A stretch of 64,000 nt of DNA from Chryseobacterium sp. OSA05B (GTDB lineage: Bacteria > Bacteroidota > Bacteroidia > Flavobacteriales > Weeksellaceae). The translations under genes and the position numbers were made by a program. Under the pieces are notes generated by a model. It had not been told where the DNA came from. It did no database searches and worked only from the letters and a program-made list of their open reading frames with translations. Position 1 is the stretch's first letter. Each line of letters begins with the position of its first letter. This document shows positions 54,001-60,960 of this stretch, in pieces. The DNA lies in contig NZ_JAHXYH010000007.1 in the NCBI RefSeq assembly GCF_019970065.1, positions 62,001 to 126,000 on the forward strand. Reading direction: 5' to 3'.

Positions 54001-54038
54001 CTTTCAAACTAATTCTAAAAAATAAAAAAAATGAATAG
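51018..54038 (+). CDS. Large sensor histidine kinase with beta-propeller and Y_Y_Y domains, TTG start
   Basis: 1006 residues. The only start that gives the signal peptide (MRKNNLLILIFIFFKVYSQ) is TTG 51018; a nearby ATG is out of frame. A periplasmic two-bladed-propeller-type region follows, opening YNTDNGLPQNSVKDIIKD and repeating GFIWLTTENGI-like motifs (NFWITTIGKGF, GFFWIPTNNGL), then a Y_Y_Y domain (about 650-715). Next are a helix at about 722-745, a coiled coil, a HisKA domain with H793 (THDITTP) and an HATPase with N909 (LLDNSVKYT) and DTGIGMD. It is like hybrid HTCS sensors but without fused receiver or AraC domains; the regulator is the next gene, overlapping by 8 bases. Confidence 0.92.
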   Translation: MRKNNLLILIFIFFKVYSQRYNIQLYNTDNGLPQNSVKDIIKDKYGFIWLTTENGIVRYDGINFLVYKNFPLNSQRFTYFYGSSEKDSIFTNGDYGNTILLHEKKTAIFKNNQSNQNFISYNHNDYLLYGSNYNYGASPDINYYMKLKKGMYYIKENSLLYRPYLAKKKENLAIKAFYKNIIRIFAIDESIFYLDFKNHQVNQIEKGKMVNNQNIPLLTDIKSKIFWSQINNQVFILNENTLYTCHNKNGQLKIGKLIEMNNDINKDNLCSIYYDEFYKKLYLGSSTEGLQIISFSEFMTSKNYESKSPSVFYSTLPYDNSSVITPVGEIYNRNGLVKKLHFKDVISFFMGYDENANIILRKEGDAIMYQKENFYTRSTSIPIKDFFLADFFFDETRYYALIVKPKKKGTKGYYGMLAVYKGKSFSSIDKKIIFSDEPTKFIRLDQNNILVGTIKGLYKVSLKTNKVYNLTLKKDISVRSIIQSRNGNFWITTIGKGFYLLKGNRLIKMPYDTNGNISSSHTILEDRNGFFWIPTNNGLYKTSETQLLKYADDHKSKVNYYRYSKDSGFNTNEFNGGGNTSGNQLKNGEFVLPSLNGLVFFDPLKVKNYYPQNIYIERALIDNRELYFKNTLYINQEADRTEVLIDVPYYANPDNVIIEAKLNDTPQKKWQLIGKDRKFYISNLGHGNYTFMVRMLVNDRGKYVYKKINIIIPPYFYQTLWFKVIAVSTLLLILNFLIRWRISFLKKKNYELEGIVNLRTKNLSDTVEKLEETKIQLHNEIEQQKKLIGTITHDITTPIKFIALTAKEVLENKDFDQHRAEKILTSIYKSSDQLYNFTMTLKEYADIYSHRSDTIESYSLYHLIEEKIILFNPIADNHNTAIINNTDPYLSTNISKNILAVILHNLLDNSVKYTKSGTITIHNTTENENTILWITDTGIGMDEQKIEYYTRLQDNIENEKLLLQKYGMGLHLVLQLLQMIESKIVFKKSAVQGTSFKLILKNKKNE

Positions 54039-54645
54039 ATCTATTCTTATAGCTGATGATCATGACATTGTACTGGCAGGAACAAGCTTAATTTTAGAAT
54101 CCAGAATACAAAATGTAATTATTCATCAAGCCGAAGATTATCCGGAAGCGATCCTTAAAATTTCCAGACAAAAGTACGACCTCGTTATTTTAGATATCAA
54201 TATGCCTGAGAGCAAAAATAAAAAAATGATCTCCGAAATTAAAGAGCTGGACCCCGATATAAAAATACTGATCTTTTCTGCTTATGAAGAAGAAATAGCC
54301 GTTCAGTACATAAAGGAAGGAGCCAATGGATACCTCAGTAAACTCAGTAAGGTTGATGAAATCTCAGAGGCCGTAAAAAAAATATTCTCCGAGGGTTTTT
54401 ATTATCCATCAAGTATCGTCAACCAACTTTTACAAACCTCTCCGCTGGATTCCATCAAAAATCTCTCAGAAAGAGAATATGAAATTTTCATTTTAATGGT
54501 AAAAGGATATGGCAATTTAGAAATTTCAAATACGATGAACATCCAAATGACAACGATTAGCACTTATAAAAAAAGAATCCATACTAAATTAAAAACCAAT
54601 AACCTCGCCACTCTCATTAAACTTTACGAGACCTATATATCCTAA
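54031..54645 (+). CDS. NarL/LuxR-type response regulator
   Basis: 204 residues. The receiver domain has D9-D10, phospho-acceptor D55 (LVILDINMPE) and a Lys in YLSKLSKVDE. The C-terminal LuxR HTH (about 143-200) reads LSEREYEIFILMVKGYGNLE then ISNTMNIQMTTISTYKKRIH. It overlaps the sensor gene by 8 bases, so translation is coupled. The two secreted paralogues downstream are possible targets. Confidence 0.94.
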   Translation: MNRSILIADDHDIVLAGTSLILESRIQNVIIHQAEDYPEAILKISRQKYDLVILDINMPESKNKKMISEIKELDPDIKILIFSAYEEEIAVQYIKEGANGYLSKLSKVDEISEAVKKIFSEGFYYPSSIVNQLLQTSPLDSIKNLSEREYEIFILMVKGYGNLEISNTMNIQMTTISTYKKRIHTKLKTNNLATLIKLYETYIS

Positions 54646-54743
54646 TATGAAAAACTAGTTGGTCAGACACTTTTTTATTGAATTATTAATAACAAAACCC
54701 TTTAAAAATGTAATAAAATAAGCTATTATTTGGATCAATTTGC

Positions 54744-54779
54744 AAAGCGCCATGTAGAAAATTTTCTACATGGCGCTTT
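54744..54779 (+). terminator. Terminator as an uninterrupted 36-base palindrome
   Basis: AAAGCGCCATGTAGAAAA and its exact reverse complement are directly adjacent with no spacer. T-rich sequence follows. It lies about 100 bases after the response-regulator stop. Confidence 0.7.
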
Positions 54780-54915
54780 CTTTTATTCTACGTGCTGTTA
54801 ATTTTCCCGTAGAAGTATTTCTATAATTTTACACCATTATAAAGTGTTACACTTATATGCTCTATAGACCATAAACAAAGGATTAATAGATTATCAAACA
54901 ACTAAAAACTAATAA

Positions 54916-56031
54916 ATGCACAAAAATTTTACAACATTATTAAAAGTAGTAGGATTGCTAACTGCTTCTATTGCTTTTGCACAGTCAGGAAATATAGGCG
55001 TAAATACTCTAAATCCGGGATCTACAATGGATATTAACGGATCTCTGGCAGCCAATTACACTGCAGTAAATACAACACCTTATACTTTAACTGCAACGGA
55101 TTTTCATGTGTCGTATAATGGTAGCTCAAACGCTGTCTTTACTCTTCCATCTGCTATCAATGGCATTGGAAATTTCAAAGGGCGTATATACACCATCAAA
55201 AACAATACAAATTTTACACTTACAGTAAATCCAGCAGGTTCTGAAACGATCAATGGAAATGCCGGTGTTTCGGTATCACAAAATCAAAGTGTACAATTGA
55301 TCAGTACCGGCCTTACCGGAGCTGGTTCTACGTGGGAAATTGTCTCAGCGGGTACTTCTTTAACCGCCAACAATGGTCTTAATGTTTTGGGCAATGAAAT
55401 GAAGCTTGGGGGTACACTGTCTCAGGTTACAGATATTGCAACAGCAGGAAATAACCTCAGTATAAACGGAACTGGTAAAGTTTTAATAGGGACAAATAAT
55501 GTTCCGGCGGGTGCTGGAGATGCTAAATTCATTATCGATAACGGTACAACGAATGGTGCTTTGCAAATTAAAGACGGATCACAGCAATTAGGATATGTAC
55601 TGACCAGTGATGCTAATGGTTTGGCAACTTGGTCATCTACCGTTACTACTGCATTTGCTAATAATTGGACCGCCTATTCAGGAACGCTTGTCAATCCTTT
55701 TACCGGACTAACAGGTGGTGGTGGTTTGGTTACAGGAATATCAGTAACCATCCCGGCAAAGGGTTGGTATTTTTTCCGAAGCGGCATTGCTATCAATTCC
55801 GACTGTAATGACTATTTCTTTTACATTAATGGTGTTGGAGATGTGTGGAGAAGCTATTGTGGATCCAATACGGCAGCTTTTATGTTTCCAAGAGATCAAA
55901 ACCGGGTACTATACTTTGCAGCCCCAGGAAACTATACGATCCTGGCTGGCAAAACTAATGGTGTAGTTCCCGTTAGTTTCAATGGAGGTAACCCTGTTTT
56001 CTATCTGGATTTTGTAAAGTTTCAGAATTAA
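54916..56031 (+). CDS. Secreted surface protein, first of two tandem paralogues
   Basis: 371 residues with signal peptide ending SIAFAQ. The N-terminal module (about 24-150) begins SGNIGVNTLNPGSTMDINGS and contains TLPSAINGIGNFKGRIYTIK. The C-terminal part contains a TGISVTIPAKGWYFFRSGIA segment like C1q/TNF-like or tail-fibre-like sheets and ends FYLDFVKFQN. The next gene shares the N-terminal module. GxxGxNT openings followed by such modules are frequent in Chryseobacterium exported proteins of unknown function. Confidence 0.75.
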   Translation: MHKNFTTLLKVVGLLTASIAFAQSGNIGVNTLNPGSTMDINGSLAANYTAVNTTPYTLTATDFHVSYNGSSNAVFTLPSAINGIGNFKGRIYTIKNNTNFTLTVNPAGSETINGNAGVSVSQNQSVQLISTGLTGAGSTWEIVSAGTSLTANNGLNVLGNEMKLGGTLSQVTDIATAGNNLSINGTGKVLIGTNNVPAGAGDAKFIIDNGTTNGALQIKDGSQQLGYVLTSDANGLATWSSTVTTAFANNWTAYSGTLVNPFTGLTGGGGLVTGISVTIPAKGWYFFRSGIAINSDCNDYFFYINGVGDVWRSYCGSNTAAFMFPRDQNRVLYFAAPGNYTILAGKTNGVVPVSFNGGNPVFYLDFVKFQN

Positions 56032-56106
56032 TATTCAGATCAGTTTCAAAATAAAATACAATCATTATATCATTCAATTTGAACATTTTGATAAAAACAA
56101 TTTTAT

Positions 56107-57033
56107 ATGACTAAACATTCAATTTTTCTATTCTTATTGACAGTAATGGGTGGTGTTTTGGTATACTCTCAGGCTGGAAATGTAGGAATCAATACACCTT
56201 CTCCCGGCAGCAGGCTTACGGTGAACGGTTCATTTGCGGCAAGCTATAGATCGATTACCACGAGTGGGGCTGTAGATGCTCATGATTATTACTTAGCTTA
56301 TAATGGCAATAGCAATGGAACATTGACTCTACCTACAGCCATAAACGGGACCGGTAACTTTATCGGAAGAACATACCATTTCAAAAACACAGGAACAGCA
56401 ATACTTTCTGTTGCAGCCGGCGGATCTGAATTAATTGATAACCATACGGGAGTCGGTATAACATCCGTTAATGTTCCCCCAGGATACTATGCCTTTTTCA
56501 TCAGCAAAGGAACAATTACAGGAACAACATGGGAGCTTATTTTACTTTCAAGCTCAGACAGTTTACCTGTGGCCGCATCCACATATCCTTTTTCCACAGT
56601 AAGTACCTCGACCAGACAGACTCTTCCGGCCTCTACCGGTCCCTATATTGTCTCTGAGATCAATTACCCTGATGGAACAGTCGTAAATACCGGTAATGTA
56701 TTAAATACTTCGAATGGAAAATTTACTGCACCCACGAGCGGATACTATATGTTCTATGGATCAACACAGTTTGATAATGGGGCCGTTTCAGGGGCACCTG
56801 GCTTTGCCTGGGCCATCTTATATCTTATAAAGAATTACAGTACCACACCCAATAATATATTGGTTCAGTCTTATCAGTCTAATCCCGGAATGTTAGTTGG
56901 TACCAATGTCTCATGCATCACCTATTTAAATGCCGGAGAAACCGTTAGTATGGCTTCTGCAGCAGCAGTTACCGGAGGTAATATCTACCAGATAGTCGTT
57001 AGCTCTCTTTATGGTTACAAAATCGCTAATTAA
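56107..57033 (+). CDS. Secreted surface protein, second of two tandem paralogues
   Basis: 308 residues. Signal peptide, then AGNVGINTPSPGSRLTVNGS and LPTAINGTGNFIGRTYHFKN, matching the neighbour position by position through about residue 145. The C-terminal half is different: SGYYMFYGSTQFDNG and VSCITYLNAGETVSMASAAA suggest a C1q-like jelly roll. It follows the paralogue by 75 bases and a terminator lies about 110 bases downstream, so the two are probably one operon. Confidence 0.75.
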   Translation: MTKHSIFLFLLTVMGGVLVYSQAGNVGINTPSPGSRLTVNGSFAASYRSITTSGAVDAHDYYLAYNGNSNGTLTLPTAINGTGNFIGRTYHFKNTGTAILSVAAGGSELIDNHTGVGITSVNVPPGYYAFFISKGTITGTTWELILLSSSDSLPVAASTYPFSTVSTSTRQTLPASTGPYIVSEINYPDGTVVNTGNVLNTSNGKFTAPTSGYYMFYGSTQFDNGAVSGAPGFAWAILYLIKNYSTTPNNILVQSYQSNPGMLVGTNVSCITYLNAGETVSMASAAAVTGGNIYQIVVSSLYGYKIAN

Positions 57034-57140
57034 ATTTTAAACATCAATAGTTTATAGGGGTAATATTGATATCCCAAGATTCTAATAACACAATGAAAAC
57101 CCAAAATATATAAACCCTCATTTTATGTATTTTAAACGAA

Positions 57141-57175
57141 AAAAGTAATCATCAGAAAATTTGACGGTTACTTTT
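57141..57175 (+). terminator. Terminator after the paralogue pair
   Basis: AAAAGTAATCATCA pairs imperfectly with TGACGGTTACTTTT, followed by more T. Confidence 0.62.
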
Positions 57176-57538
57176 TTGTTACGAAAAACTCTCTTTATTC
57201 ATCCGTATTTTACCAGTCGTTACTGCCTTCGTATTTTTTATTCATTGCTACCTTTAACTCTGAAACAAAAGTCTCCACTTTTAATCTGGTTTTATATTTT
57301 ACATCTTCCCAACATTGTAAATCAAGGTTACAATACTACCAGCCATTAGTCTTTGATAATATCCTCCATTGTTTGTCTTTTCAATCTCCTTTTCATTGAA
57401 TAGTGAAAAAAATTCAAAACAATCGACTTTGGCACGGCATTAATTTTACAAAATATTAAAAATAAAGTTAATATACAATGTTTATATTTTAATAATATGA
57501 ATTATCTTCACATTATCAATACCAAATTATATATTTTT
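57176..57538. other. 363-base spacer before the small lipoprotein gene
   Basis: AT-rich with no convincing ORF or RNA. The tract just before 57539 is especially T-rich, probably promoter DNA. Confidence 0.3.
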
Positions 57539-57895
57539 ATGAAAAAATTAATTTTTACGTTAATTTGTGCAACTTCGTTAGTTTTTACCAGTTGTTCAGA
57601 CGATTCTCAGCAAGAAAAAGAGGTTCAAGGCCAGAAGCAGGCAGTAACAGCCAACAAGTCTGTAAGCAAAACTCAGCAAGAAATCGACAATCTGCTCAAA
57701 CATTTTACAACACAGGATTATCATTCCTCTGTTTCGGGCTTAACCAAGGAGGAAGTGCAAAAGGATATGGCCATGAAATTACTGCCAAAATGCAAACAAC
57801 TTCTTATGGAAAATGGATATACGGAAGATGCCATTAATAAATTGGGCGACGATTACAAAACTATTATACTTACAGCATTTAACTTAAAAAAATAA
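57539..57895 (+). CDS. Small lipoprotein of unknown function
   Basis: 118 residues from the ATG at 57539 (the frame extends back to 57497, but only this start gives the signal peptide). MKKLIFTLICATSLVFTSC has a lipobox with Cys19. A Gln/Lys-rich linker leads to a helical domain (LTKEEVQKDMAMKLLPKCKQ, then LLMENGYTEDAINKL). Two bases separate it from the next exported gene, so the two are co-transcribed. Family not recognised. Confidence 0.65.
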   Translation: MKKLIFTLICATSLVFTSCSDDSQQEKEVQGQKQAVTANKSVSKTQQEIDNLLKHFTTQDYHSSVSGLTKEEVQKDMAMKLLPKCKQLLMENGYTEDAINKLGDDYKTIILTAFNLKK

Positions 57896-57897
57896 TT

Positions 57898-58371
57898 ATG
57901 AAAAAGATTCTTTTATCACTTACGCTTGTATTTGGCGCAGTAAATTTTGCAACGGCAGTCCCAACCTTTTATTATAATTTTGGAAGTTACAACGTAGAAG
58001 GTTTATTTGTTTATTACTCAAGTCCAGCTAATGGAATGGGTTGTTACGATGGAGACATACTTCCGTTGAAACTATCAAGTTCAAATGTTCTTACAAATAT
58101 GAATACTGGTGTTGTAGTTCCAGCTAACCAACTTACACATGCCTATGTATGTGGTACATCTCCAACTCCGGTATGCAGTACTACACCGGATGTAGTATTT
58201 AGAGGCATGAGATTTTATACCACAGTAAGTAATTTTGCTGGAATGGCAGGAACAAGTTGTTCGTATTTCACACAGGTTCCAACACCTAACGGATGGAAAA
58301 TAACAATGCCAGGTTTACAAAGTCTAACATTTGTAGACATGGGGTTCATGACACAATATATTTACCAATAG
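57898..58371 (+). CDS. Small secreted protein with several Cys, unknown function
   Basis: 157 residues with signal peptide MKKILLSLTLVFGAVNFATA. The mature part is aromatic and Cys-containing (MGCYDGD, YVCGTSPTPVCSTTPDVVF, GTSCSYF), which suggests disulfides, and ends QYIYQ. It starts 2 bases after the lipoprotein gene, so the products may act together at the cell surface. No family recognised. Confidence 0.65.
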   Translation: MKKILLSLTLVFGAVNFATAVPTFYYNFGSYNVEGLFVYYSSPANGMGCYDGDILPLKLSSSNVLTNMNTGVVVPANQLTHAYVCGTSPTPVCSTTPDVVFRGMRFYTTVSNFAGMAGTSCSYFTQVPTPNGWKITMPGLQSLTFVDMGFMTQYIYQ

Positions 58372-58422
58372 GAAAAATAGAGATCATACGCTCTTTTTTC
58401 TCTATTTATTCTGAAAAAAAAC

Positions 58423-58450
58423 AAATCCCCGAATAATATCGGGGATTTTT
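58423..58450 (+). terminator. Terminator of the lipoprotein/secreted-protein operon
   Basis: AAATCCCCGA, a short loop and TCGGGGATTT form a 10-bp stem followed by T, about 50 bases past the stop codon. Confidence 0.85.
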
Positions 58451-58791
58451 CCTGTACGTACTTTTTATTTTCCTCTAAAAAATAAGACTTACTTTTTCCC
58501 TTCTCAAACTCTAATGATTTTCCGGGAACCATGAGTGGAAATTATCCTGCAGTTGTCCGACAAAGTTATGTGATCTGTTCAGTGGATGCTTTTAGGATCA
58601 TTGTTCTGAAGCATTTACACGGTGAACATGCCACGAAGACCAGTTGAAGTCCTTTGGATAACTGCTGTAAAGACAATAAGTGTAACCAGTAAAAACAAAA
58701 CAATTATCACAATCCACAACAAATAGCTACCCGGACAAGAGAAGAAATGTTTAATATTTGTTTTTGTCAATTATTTTCACTATATTGATAT
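58451..58791. other. Gene-debris spacer with a short minus-strand coding-like remnant
   Basis: No intact gene. On the minus strand 58726-58598 reads LFVVDCDNCFVFTGYTYCLY then SSYPKDFNWSSWHVHRVNAS before a stop, with a stop just upstream and no Met start. This looks like a fragment of a former gene. Confidence 0.35.
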
Positions 58792-58956
58792 ATGAAAAAA
58801 AGTGAAAATCAGGGCAGTATAACACATGCCGGTAAAATGAACGAACGAACAAGAGCTATGGAAGTTCTTGAAAAAGCTAAGCAAACACAAGGAAAAATCA
58901 CATTCCTAAGGCAAGGTGCCGGAAGAAACTTTAAGCCAAAAAATGAGGAGTCCTAA
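58792..58956 (+). CDS. Small basic protein, 54 residues, unknown
   Basis: ATG at 58792 to TAA at 58954. The sequence MKKSENQGSITHAGKMNERT continues with a helical basic part and ends ITFLRQGAGRNFKPKNEES. The even distribution of residues, basic charge and absence of shadow genes favour a real small gene. I recall similar short proteins in Bacteroidota but cannot name a family. It stands in debris-like DNA 400 bases from tRNA-Arg, so it may belong to a mobile or island segment. Confidence 0.55.
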   Translation: MKKSENQGSITHAGKMNERTRAMEVLEKAKQTQGKITFLRQGAGRNFKPKNEES

Positions 58957-58997
58957 GTTGAAATTGATTTAATTTACATATTCAACGAGTAGTATCT

Positions 58998-59186
58998 TTA
59001 CACCATTGGCCGAGAAGAACTGGAAAACCAGCTATCATTTGCATTGAAAAACTTACAGCTCAATAGGTCAAACATTAATCCCTGAGCTGTAATATTATAT
59101 TCAAGCTGTGTGCTATTTACCTCTGTGGTCCCTGCAACAGCACGAATCCTTTCGTGTGGTTTAATATTGTAAGTCAAATATTCCAA
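58998..59186 (-). pseudogene. Possible gene fragment on the minus strand
   Basis: A 62-codon frame whose product contains YNIKPHERIRAVAGTTEVNS and LEYNITAQGLMFDLLSCKFF. It has no promoter box and ends in a Ser-rich tail. It lies in the gene-poor stretch beside tRNA-Arg and may be the remains of a larger gene; weak. Confidence 0.25.
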
Positions 59187-59374
59187 AAGAATTTATTTGT
59201 TTCCACTCCTACTAAGACAGCCAGCCTCTAACAGCAAAACTTATGAAATATAATTCTTCAGGATTATGGAATTTATAATTTACGATTCTTCAATTATTCT
59301 TTGGGAAAGATAACCCTTTGATATAATTGTGCAGTAGCGAGGAGCATAGCTTTATAGAAGAGAAGGCAAAAAAA

Positions 59375-59415
59375 ACAAAATAACCTGCTGTTTTACAGCA
59401 GGTTATTTTGTTTAA
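59375..59415 (-). terminator. Terminator of the tRNA-Arg transcript
   Basis: An 18-bp perfect stem (59375-59392 with 59398-59415) around a 5-base loop, followed on the minus strand by a T run, 8 bases beyond the tRNA 3' end. Confidence 0.88.
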
Positions 59416-59422
59416 AACTGTG

Positions 59423-59496
59423 ACCGCGAAGGGATTCGAACCCCCAACCCTCAGAGCCGAAATCTGATATTCTATCCAGTTGAACTACGCAGCCTG
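59423..59496 (-). tRNA. tRNA-Arg (anticodon TCG)
   Basis: 74 bases on the minus strand fold into a full cloverleaf: acceptor GGCTGCG/CGCGGTC, D stem GTTC/GAAT, anticodon stem TCAGA/TCTGA with loop TTTCGGC (anticodon TCG, reads CGA), variable GGGTT, and T arm with loop TTCGAAT. The discriminator is A and no CCA is encoded. A strong terminator follows. Confidence 0.93.
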
Positions 59497-59784
59497 TTTC
59501 ATAAGCAGTGAATAAGAAGCTAGGAATACTTCCAATTCATATGTTACTATGATTTAAGACTGCGAAAATACTCTTTTTTTTACAATTTATAAAGCCTGCA
59601 AAAGTTTAATTCTAAAAATTATTTCAGGATTGCAGAATGATCCGTTGAAAGTAATATCCAACAAAAGAAACTGGCTCGGGGCAAACATTTAAAGGTCAGA
59701 TCTTTAAAAACAAAATATGTAACATTCAAAAAAAACTTCAGACCTATACAGGAAACATTTGATACTTTTCACAGATTAAAAATT

Positions 59785-60882
59785 ATGAGAAATAAAATAT
59801 TGTCAGCGGTTCTATTGCTCTGGACAATCACATTTTTCGCGCAGAATAAGGTGGTTAATGATGAGTATGCTAAAGCAAAAGAAATCGTTAGAGATCTCGA
59901 TTCTATTGTTTCACCCAATGGAATTCAGGAAAGCTATCCTGTCACTATAGGAAATATAAAGCAACAGGTGTACATAAGAGGCCAGAATAGAGAAAATCCG
60001 ATTATTCTGTTCGTACATGGTGGTCCCGCATCGCCTATGAGCCCGGCTATGTGGATGTTTCAGAGGCCCATTGAAGAATATTTCACGGTGGTCAACTATG
60101 ATCAGAGAGCGGCGGGAAAGACCTACTCGATCAATGATACCGTTAATTTAGGGAAAACCATACACATCGATCAGTATGTAAAAGACGTCATTGAGGTGGC
60201 GGAGTATATTGAGAAAAAATATAAGAAGAAAAAAGTCATACTGATGGGGCACAGCTGGGGAACTGTCGTTTCTATGAATGCAGCCCTGAAAACGCCAGAT
60301 CTGTTCTACTCCTATGTCGGCATCGGGCAGATCATCAATACAAAAGATAATGAACGGCTAAGCGTGGAGTACGCCATGAAAGAAGCCATCCGCTCAAAAA
60401 ATGATACAGCGATCAAAGAGCTGAAATCCATTGCTCCATATCCCGGAAATCAGCCGGTAACAAGAGAAAGAATTATCATCGCAAGAAAATGGCCGCAATA
60501 TTATGGCGGACTTACCGCATTCAGGAATGATTCAAGGTATTATTTCCAGGCACCTCTCCTTTTCTCTGAGTATTCGGAAAAGGATCTTGATGCACTTGGC
60601 GCAGGAAGTCTATTTACATTGAAAAGACTTTTACCTGAGTTTTTGGAAGTTGATTTTAAAGGCATAAAAAGCTTTCCGATTCCAGTCTTCATGTTCATGG
60701 GCCGCCATGATTATACCACACCTTCTGAACCTACCGACACCTGGCTCCGAAATGTAAAAGCACCCGCAAAAAAAGGAATCTGGTTCGAGAATTCAGCTCA
60801 TTTGATTCCCTGGGAAGAGCCCGGAAAAATGTTGGTTACCTTATTGAATGATGTCCTGCCAACTGTTACCGACAAAAAATAA
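59785..60882 (+). CDS. Secreted alpha/beta hydrolase (proline-iminopeptidase-like)
   Basis: 365 residues with signal peptide MRNKILSAVLLLWTITFFAQ. The catalytic triad is S157 in MGHSWGT (nucleophile elbow), D309 (GRHDYTTP) and H339 (NSAHLIPWEEP), with oxyanion HGGPASPMSP (78-87) and a DQRAAGKT segment. The HGGP motif and cap position match the proline iminopeptidase (S33) group. The true substrate may be peptides or esters. It ends at a bidirectional terminator facing the barrel gene. Confidence 0.9.
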   Translation: MRNKILSAVLLLWTITFFAQNKVVNDEYAKAKEIVRDLDSIVSPNGIQESYPVTIGNIKQQVYIRGQNRENPIILFVHGGPASPMSPAMWMFQRPIEEYFTVVNYDQRAAGKTYSINDTVNLGKTIHIDQYVKDVIEVAEYIEKKYKKKKVILMGHSWGTVVSMNAALKTPDLFYSYVGIGQIINTKDNERLSVEYAMKEAIRSKNDTAIKELKSIAPYPGNQPVTRERIIIARKWPQYYGGLTAFRNDSRYYFQAPLLFSEYSEKDLDALGAGSLFTLKRLLPEFLEVDFKGIKSFPIPVFMFMGRHDYTTPSEPTDTWLRNVKAPAKKGIWFENSAHLIPWEEPGKMLVTLLNDVLPTVTDKK

Positions 60883-60903
60883 AGCACAACAGTCATAAAA
60901 ACA

Positions 60904-60935
60904 AAAAGCCTTACATTTTGAAATGTAAGACTTTT
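60904..60935. terminator. Bidirectional terminator between convergent genes
   Basis: AAAAGCCTTACATTT and AAATGTAAGACTTTT form a 15-pair stem with one mismatch. It can end the hydrolase (+) and the barrel gene (-). Confidence 0.8.
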
Positions 60936-60960
60936 ATTATCTTTGAATATGTCTTTACGC

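Noticed and set aside
59423..59496. tRNA-Arg as an attachment site with direct repeats
   Set aside because: No duplicate of the tRNA 3' end was seen in the flanking DNA within the window.
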